Origin: a bacterium
GTDB taxonomy: Bacteria; Desulfobacterota; Deferrisomatia; Deferrisomatales; BM512
Direction: 5' to 3'
Assembly: GCA_009724975.1 (NCBI GenBank)
Contig: SRXB01000048.1
Coordinates: 1 to 10,499, forward strand
DNA length: 10,499 bases
Shown: positions 6,604 through 10,499 of the stretch, piece by piece
Position numbering within the stretch: position 1 is the first letter of the stretch
Layout: every line of letters begins with the position of its first letter
Notes under the pieces: generated by a model
Database searches by the model: none
Seen by the model: the letters and a program-made list of their open reading frames with translations, nothing else
Told to the model about the DNA's origin: nothing
Translations under genes and position numbers: made by a program

Positions 6604-7779
6604 CTACCCCTTGGCCAAAGCGCGGGCCGCCGCGCCTATGCCGTCCACGGTGAGTGGGTACATGGGGAAGACCGACTCTATAGTGCGTATGCTCCCGTGG
6701 CTTTTCCACCCCCCAGGGTCCAGCGGATTCAGCCACGCGTTTCGCGGAAAGGCGCGGGCCAGCGACCGGAGCCGGTCGATGCCCTTCACCATTGAGATGC
6801 GCTTTCGCTCAAGAAAGCCGTTGGGAATCATCAGCTCAAAAGGGGCCATCAGCGCGTCGCCCACCATGATGAGCCGCCAGTTTTCGCCACGAGTGGTTTT
6901 TATTAGTTCGTCGACGGCTATTCCCTCGCCCTTTTCGACGTCGGTATAGAGGAAATCATAGACGCAGTTGTGAAACCAGTAGTGGCGAAACTCCTTGAAG
7001 TATCTTATGGAAAACGCCGAAGCGAAAAGTTTTTCGCAAAGCTCTATGTGCTCGTCCATTGAGCCGCCCACATCAAGCGCCATGATTATCTTAAGGTCGT
7101 TTTTCGGCTCTCTGCCGAAGACCAGCTCTATCTCGCCACCCTCCCTCGCGGTGCGGTCGATGGTGGAGGAAATGTCCAGCCGCTCCTCTCCGGTCTGCCT
7201 GAGAACCTTGAGCCTTTTGAGGGCCAGGGAGAGTTTTCTGGTGTCCAGGGTCTTCTCCCTGCTCAGGTTTTTGTATTGGCGGCGCTCGGCCAGAAGCACC
7301 GCCGTCCCCTCGCCCCCCTCCTCGTCCAGAGTAAGGCCCGAAGGATTTTTACCCTCCTTGCCGAAAGGGCTTGTCCCTCCGGTGCCGATGAAGTGGTTGC
7401 CGTGGGTGTGCGCCCCCTTTTGCTCCCTCAAAAGGCGCTCGAAGGCCCCCATCAGTTCGGCTGGGTCCAGCCCCCTCAAAAGGGCCAGCTCCCCCTCGTC
7501 TATCTCAAGGGGGACAGAGGCTTTGGCGAGCCATATGAGGAATTCGTCGATATCCACGTCCCGCGACGAAGCCACGCCGCCGAAAATTTCGAGAAAGGCG
7601 CGGTCGAAAAGGTCGTAATCCCCCTCGTCCTTTACCAGCAATGAGCGCGCGAGAAGGTAAAAACCGTTGAGGGTGCTCTTGTGAAGCCCCTTCTTCAGCC
7701 CCTCCATCAGCGCCATCCATTCGGTGGGGGTCGCCTTCAGGCCGTAGCCGCGAAGGGTGAAGAAAAACCTCGTAAGCAC
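6604..7779 (-). CDS. CoxE-like VWA-domain protein, partner of MoxR
   Basis: A 391-residue protein. The N-terminal half is helical with a basic, Gly-rich middle (GTGGTSPFG at 132-140). The C-terminal part is a von Willebrand A domain whose metal site begins DVGGSM (Asp236, Ser240), where the first serine of DxSxS is glycine, and continues with MVGDALMAP (Asp308). This pattern is typical of the bacterial CoxE-like group. Such proteins pair with MoxR AAA+ ATPases and help activate or insert metal cofactors in client complexes, as CoxE and CoxD do for CO dehydrogenase; no CO dehydrogenase gene is seen here. The start is GTG at 7779-7777, overlapping the MoxR stop by one base, with no good ribosome site, so translation is probably coupled. 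Confidence 0.9.
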   Translation of the reverse strand: MLTRFFFTLRGYGLKATPTEWMALMEGLKKGLHKSTLNGFYLLARSLLVKDEGDYDLFDRAFLEIFGGVASSRDVDIDEFLIWLAKASVPLEIDEGELALLRGLDPAELMGAFERLLREQKGAHTHGNHFIGTGGTSPFGKEGKNPSGLTLDEEGGEGTAVLLAERRQYKNLSREKTLDTRKLSLALKRLKVLRQTGEERLDISSTIDRTAREGGEIELVFGREPKNDLKIIMALDVGGSMDEHIELCEKLFASAFSIRYFKEFRHYWFHNCVYDFLYTDVEKGEGIAVDELIKTTRGENWRLIMVGDALMAPFELMIPNGFLERKRISMVKGIDRLRSLARAFPRNAWLNPLDPGGWKSHGSIRTIESVFPMYPLTVDGIGAAARALAKG

Positions 7780-8615
7780 TATCGGCGCGCCCCGCCGCCC
7801 CTAAGAGCCTCGGCGTCCTCGCGGGATTTTACAAGGGCTCCAAGGAAGGGAGCGTTGACGGGCGAGCCGAGGGCGCTTTGGGGTATTTCGGCCCCTGACG
7901 CGAGGAGGATTTTGAGCCAGTCAATAAGCTCCGAGGTCGAAGGGGGCTTTCTCATCCCCTGCGACGAGCGGATTTTATAAAAAACCCCCAACGCGTCCTC
8001 AAGGAGCTTTTGCGGCAGGGAGCTGTAATGGGCCTCCACTATCTTCTTCATCGTTTCGGGGTCGGGAAAGTCGATGTAATGGAAGACGCACCGGCGCAAA
8101 AAGGCGTCGGGAAGCTCCTTCTCCCCGTTTGAGGTGATAATCGTGAAAGGGCGGAAGGCCGCCTTTATCTTCTCGCCCGTCTCCAGCACCTCGAAACTCA
8201 TCTCGTCCAGCTCCGAAAGGAGGTCGTTGGGGAATTCAAGCTCGGCCTTGTCGATCTCGTCAATCAAAAGCACCACCCGCCCCGAAGCGGCGAAAGCGCG
8301 GCCAAGCGGCCCCTTTTTGATGTAGCGTGAGATATCCTTGACGTCGCCCTCGCCAAAGCGGGCGTCGTTTAGCCTGTGGACCGCGTCGTAGGTGTAAAGG
8401 CCGTCGCGGGCCTTGGTGGTGGATTTCACGTTCCAGACGATTATCGGCAAAGAGAGCGCCCTTGCGATGGTGTGGGCCAAAAGGGTCTTGCCGGTTCCGG
8501 GTTCGCCCTTGACCAGGAGCGGGCGCTCAAGCTCAAGGGAGATATTGACGGCGTTTGCCAGCTCCGGCGATACCACGTAGCCGTCCGCGCCGGAAAACTT
8601 CGTGAAATTATGCAT
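7779..8615 (-). CDS. MoxR-family AAA+ ATPase
   Basis: A 278-residue ATPase. Walker A is GEPGTGKT (37-44), Walker B is VVLLIDEID (114-122), sensor 1 is around TSNGEKELPD (Asn163), and arginine-finger candidates are Arg174 and Arg175 in FLRRC. The order and size fit the MoxR branch, whose members act as chaperone-like unfoldases or assembly factors with VWA partners. The VWA gene follows with a 1-nt overlap, a classic pairing. It is the first gene of the minus-strand run. A GGGAA site lies 6 nt before the ATG; the promoter must lie in the 127-nt divergent gap to the right, but none is clear on this strand. Confidence 0.93.
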   Translation of the reverse strand: MHNFTKFSGADGYVVSPELANAVNISLELERPLLVKGEPGTGKTLLAHTIARALSLPIIVWNVKSTTKARDGLYTYDAVHRLNDARFGEGDVKDISRYIKKGPLGRAFAASGRVVLLIDEIDKAELEFPNDLLSELDEMSFEVLETGEKIKAAFRPFTIITSNGEKELPDAFLRRCVFHYIDFPDPETMKKIVEAHYSSLPQKLLEDALGVFYKIRSSQGMRKPPSTSELIDWLKILLASGAEIPQSALGSPVNAPFLGALVKSREDAEALRGGGARR

Positions 8616-8680
8616 TTGCGGTTCCCGTTCGTTAAAGGTTCAATCGCCTTCCCCTAAAAAATACCCCTTGGGGAAATTTT

Positions 8681-8722
8681 TTGTCCACATCAATAAAAAA
8701 CCGGTTAAATTGAGTATAGAAT
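8681..8722 (+). promoter_or_regulatory. AT-rich divergent gap with weak promoter-like elements
   Basis: The gap 8616-8742 between the MoxR gene and the zinc-ribbon gene holds no gene. On the plus strand TTGTCC (8681-8686) and TTAAAT (8705-8710) are 18 nt apart, and TATAGA (8715-8720) is another -10 candidate. Just left of them, 8652-8680 has CCCCTTGGGG flanked by A and T runs, a near-symmetrical element that could be an operator. All are weak matches. Confidence 0.25.
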
Positions 8723-8742
8723 TAACCCGAGGAGGAGAGAAA

Positions 8743-9300
8743 ATGGCCCGCTGCCCAGGACAGGACACCGCCCAGTGGGGCTACGACTCGATCTACGACG
8801 TCGAATGCCCCAAATGCCACAAACAGGTTGAATTCTTCAAGGACGAGATGCGCCGCAAATGCCCCTATTGCGGCGAAAGGGTATTCAACGACCGCATGGA
8901 CCTTGGCTGCGCCAAATGGTGCCCGATGGCGGAATCGTGCATCGGCCCCGACAGCCTCAAGGACTTTCAGGTCAACGAGCAAAGGAAGGCGCGTCGCGAC
9001 GAATTCCGCGACCTTCTCGAATTCGCGGGCGAGGAGGAACACGAGGTCACGGAGCTCTTCAAAACCCTCTACGCCGAATACCCCAAGGACGACGCGCTCT
9101 TCGACACTAACCGCCTAGCGACGGTGCAGGAGCGCGACGAGGCCCTCTTCACCAGGGCAACCACGATATTCAAGAATTACCTCTCCCAAAAGGCCAGGGT
9201 GGCCGAGAAAGAGGAAGAGGCGCGAGCCCGCACCGCCGAGATGCTGACCCACGACCAATATAAAAAACGCAAGGCCGAGCTTGCGGAACGTCAAAAATAA
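8743..9300 (+). CDS. Cytosolic zinc-ribbon protein, function unknown
   Basis: A 185-residue protein. The start is placed at the ATG at 8743 because a strong GAGGAGGAG site lies just upstream and the conserved-looking MARCPGQD begins there; an in-frame ATG at 8602 would lie inside the MoxR gene. CPKC (22-25) and CPYC (40-43) form a zinc ribbon, and CAKWCPMAESC (56-66) with Cys4 brings the total to eight cysteines, enough for two metal sites. The second half is helical and highly charged, ending in a Lys/Glu-rich coiled-coil-like tail. No signal peptide or membrane helix is seen. The ferredoxin follows after 93 nt. I recall related proteins in anaerobic bacteria but no assigned role; redox sensing, or binding nucleic acid or a protein partner, is possible. 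Confidence 0.8.
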   Translation: MARCPGQDTAQWGYDSIYDVECPKCHKQVEFFKDEMRRKCPYCGERVFNDRMDLGCAKWCPMAESCIGPDSLKDFQVNEQRKARRDEFRDLLEFAGEEEHEVTELFKTLYAEYPKDDALFDTNRLATVQERDEALFTRATTIFKNYLSQKARVAEKEEEARARTAEMLTHDQYKKRKAELAERQK

Positions 9301-9308
9301 AACAGCTC

Positions 9309-9339
9309 TTGACAGTGGAACACAGTTGAGCAATTCTTA
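9309..9339 (+). promoter_or_regulatory. Candidate ferredoxin promoter
   Basis: A perfect TTGACA (9309-9314) lies in the 93-nt gap before the ferredoxin. The -10 is poor: AATTCT (9332-9337) at 17 nt or TTCTTA (9334-9339) at 19 nt. A strong -35 with a weak -10 may mean activator control, or the match is chance. Confidence 0.35.
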
Positions 9340-9393
9340 CACGGCAATTTTTGAAGCCAAAAACTTCGCAACCATAAATCGGAGGTAAATATC

Positions 9394-9564
9394 ATGGCCT
9401 ACAAGATCACCAACAAGTGCGAAAACTGCGGCGCCTGCGTCGAAGTATGCCCCGTCGGCTCCATTTCCGAAACCGACGGCAAGTACGTCATCGATGCCGA
9501 CAGCTGCGTCGATTGCGGCACCTGCGCCGAGGAATGCCCGGCCAACGCCATCGAAGAAGCCTAA
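9394..9564 (+). CDS. Small 2[4Fe-4S] ferredoxin
   Basis: A 56-residue protein with two full cluster motifs: Cys9, Cys12, Cys15 and Cys19-Pro, then Cys38, Cys41, Cys44 and Cys48-Pro. This is the classic clostridial-type two-cluster ferredoxin, carrying low-potential electrons in the cytoplasm. The size and the near-repeat of the two halves match the family. A perfect GGAGGT site lies 7 nt before the ATG, which suggests high expression. Likely partners include pyruvate:ferredoxin oxidoreductase, hydrogenase or radical SAM enzymes such as the one in this window, but no partner is fixed by the context. An intrinsic terminator follows about 25 nt after the stop. Confidence 0.95.
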   Translation: MAYKITNKCENCGACVEVCPVGSISETDGKYVIDADSCVDCGTCAEECPANAIEEA

Positions 9565-9589
9565 TAACGCTTCCTGGTCGCGCCATGAG

Positions 9590-9626
9590 AAAGCCGGAAT
9601 CCTTTAAAGGGGTTTCCGGCTTTTTT
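9590..9626 (+). terminator. Intrinsic terminator after the ferredoxin
   Basis: AAAGCCGGAA (9590-9599) pairs perfectly with TTCCGGCTTT (9614-9623), and the arm runs into six T residues (9621-9626). The loop holds CCTTTAAAGG, which can add a smaller inner stem. This is a strong rho-independent terminator ending the ferredoxin transcript 24 nt before hypF. Confidence 0.92.
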
Positions 9627-9634
9627 CTTTGTGG

Positions 9635-9640
9635 TATCAT
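9635..9640 (+). promoter_or_regulatory. Possible -10 element for hypF
   Basis: TATCAT matches five of six bases of the -10 consensus and sits just after the terminator. The next nine bases are all pyrimidines and the first purine is the A of the hypF ATG, so transcription from here could give a leaderless mRNA. No good -35 is seen about 17 nt upstream, where the terminator arm lies. Confidence 0.3.
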
Positions 9641-9649
9641 CCCTCCCCC

Positions 9650-10499
9650 ATGACCACCACAAGAAGAGTCCTTATCGCAAACGGCATAGTACAGGGGGTT
9701 GGCTTTCGCCCCTTCGTAAAGCGGCTCGCCTCCTCGCTGCCCCTTTCCGGCACGGTGCAAAACACCACGCGCGGAGTCAAAATCGAAATCCAGGGAGAAC
9801 CCGACGCACTGGAACTTTTCTCCACCCGTCTTCTGGCCGAACTGCCGCCAAGCGCCGCCGTCCTCTCCCTTTCAAGCGAGGAAATTTCCGCCGTAGAGGG
9901 CGAAAAATGCTTTAATATCGTAGCCTCAGGAATCGACCCCGTCTCCTCGGTTATCATCCCGCCCGACATCGCCCTTTGCCAAAAATGCGCGTCGGAAATA
10001 AGCGATTCCGCCGACAGGCGCTTTGGCTACCCTTTCGCCAACTGCACCGATTGCGGCCCGCGCTACACGATAATCGAAAAAATCCCCTACGACCGCCCAA
10101 ACACCTCGATGGCCGCCTTCAAAATGTGCGAAGACTGCGAAAAAGAATACGGCGACGAGGAAAACCGCCGCTTCCACGCCCAGCCCAACGCCTGCCCCGC
10201 CTGCGGCCCCAAACTCTCGGCCCTAGACGCGGACTTTCGCCAAATCGAAGGCGATCCCCTGAAAAAAGCCGCCGAGAAGCTTTCAAAGGGGGGGGTGGTT
10301 GCGCTTTTGGGCATAGGGGGCTTTCACCTTGCCTGCGACGCCGCCTCCCAAGAAGCCGTGGACCTCCTTCGCGAGCGCAAAAAACGCCCGGGCAAGCCCT
10401 TCGCCGTCATGGCGCGTGACGCGCAGGCGGCAAAAGAGCTGGCTACCCTTTCGGAGGCGGCCCTACAAGAGCTTCAATCGCCCGCCGCCCCCATAATAC
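9650..10499 (+). CDS. hypF: HypF, carbamoyltransferase for [NiFe]-hydrogenase maturation (3' end cut)
   Basis: The first 283 codons of a protein usually near 750 residues; the frame is open to the window edge. HypF uses carbamoyl phosphate and ATP to carbamoylate HypE, giving the CN ligands of the [NiFe] site. Visible domains: acylphosphatase-like (GIVQGVGFRPFV, 12-23); two zinc fingers, Cys110/113 with Cys132/135 and Cys160/163 with Cys182/185, each with an 18-residue spacer as in E. coli HypF and including FANCTDCGPRYTI; and the start of the YrdC-like domain (GGVVALLGIGGFHLACDA, about 214 onward, then KKRPGKPFAVMARD). The Kae1-like part is outside the window. The ATG at 9650 has no ribosome site; a TTG at 9629 in frame has none either. 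The gene lies just after a terminator, so it needs its own promoter. Confidence 0.95.
   Translation, partial: MTTTRRVLIANGIVQGVGFRPFVKRLASSLPLSGTVQNTTRGVKIEIQGEPDALELFSTRLLAELPPSAAVLSLSSEEISAVEGEKCFNIVASGIDPVSSVIIPPDIALCQKCASEISDSADRRFGYPFANCTDCGPRYTIIEKIPYDRPNTSMAAFKMCEDCEKEYGDEENRRFHAQPNACPACGPKLSALDADFRQIEGDPLKKAAEKLSKGGVVALLGIGGFHLACDAASQEAVDLLRERKKRPGKPFAVMARDAQAAKELATLSEAALQELQSPAAPII

Noticed and set aside
6995..7618. 207-codon plus-strand frame opposite the VWA gene
   Set aside because: Composition is Ser/Arg-rich with no motif; it is the complement of a well-supported gene.
4011..8615. A defence island or phage-related system around the MoxR-VWA pair
   Set aside because: No nuclease, methylase, integrase, reverse transcriptase or repeat is present, and the neighbours are ordinary membrane and metabolic families.
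8602..8742. Upstream in-frame extension of the zinc-ribbon gene
   Set aside because: It would begin inside the MoxR gene, and a strong ribosome site lies just before the ATG at 8743.
9316..9330. Possible sigma54 promoter (TGGAAC...TTGAG) before the ferredoxin
   Set aside because: The spacing between the two elements is one base off and the GC of the -12 element is missing.

Overview
The window is a dense, GC-rich stretch of bacterial chromosome holding twelve complete protein genes and two cut by the window edges. The Tol energy-transducing genes, an RlpA-type outer-membrane lipoprotein and a prepilin peptidase point to a Gram-negative (diderm) cell. A small bacterial 2[4Fe-4S] ferredoxin, a HypF [NiFe]-hydrogenase maturation factor and a radical SAM enzyme point to anaerobic or hydrogen-using metabolism. 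The mix resembles Desulfobacterota / deltaproteobacteria-like lineages, but that placement is inference. No rRNA, tRNA, insertion sequence, CRISPR array or phage gene was seen, and nothing suggests recent horizontal transfer.

Layout. (1) Positions 1-105, minus strand: the N-terminus of a prepilin peptidase that runs off the left edge. (2) Positions 236-3997, plus strand: a tightly packed envelope operon, tolQ-tolR-tolA-rlpA and an exported HEAT-repeat protein, behind a good sigma70-type promoter (about 163-192). (3) Positions 4011-8615, minus strand: a six-gene co-directional run read from right to left as MoxR AAA+ ATPase, CoxE-like VWA protein, rhomboid protease, uncharacterised radical SAM enzyme, PspC-domain membrane protein and a 67-residue two-helix membrane protein. 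The first three are coupled by a 1-nt overlap and a 3-nt gap; spacing then widens, with hairpins in the last gaps. (4) Positions 8743-10499, plus strand: an eight-cysteine zinc-ribbon protein, a ferredoxin with its own strong ribosome site, a clear intrinsic terminator, and the first 283 codons of hypF.

How the genes work together. TolQ and TolR form the proton-driven inner-membrane motor and TolA carries the force to the outer membrane. RlpA, with its SPOR domain, acts on septal peptidoglycan, so this operon probably serves envelope constriction during division. The usual partners tolB, pal and ybgC are absent from the window. MoxR and VWA proteins commonly pair as a chaperone-like module that remodels or activates a client enzyme or complex; the adjacent rhomboid and radical SAM genes are candidate partners or clients, but nothing in the sequence proves it. 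HypF begins a carbamoyl-phosphate route to the CN ligands of [NiFe] hydrogenase.

Most of the content is familiar at family level. The least understood parts are the MoxR-VWA-rhomboid-radical SAM run, the radical SAM protein with its long cysteine-containing N-terminal region, the zinc-ribbon protein beside the ferredoxin, and the HEAT protein attached to the tol operon.
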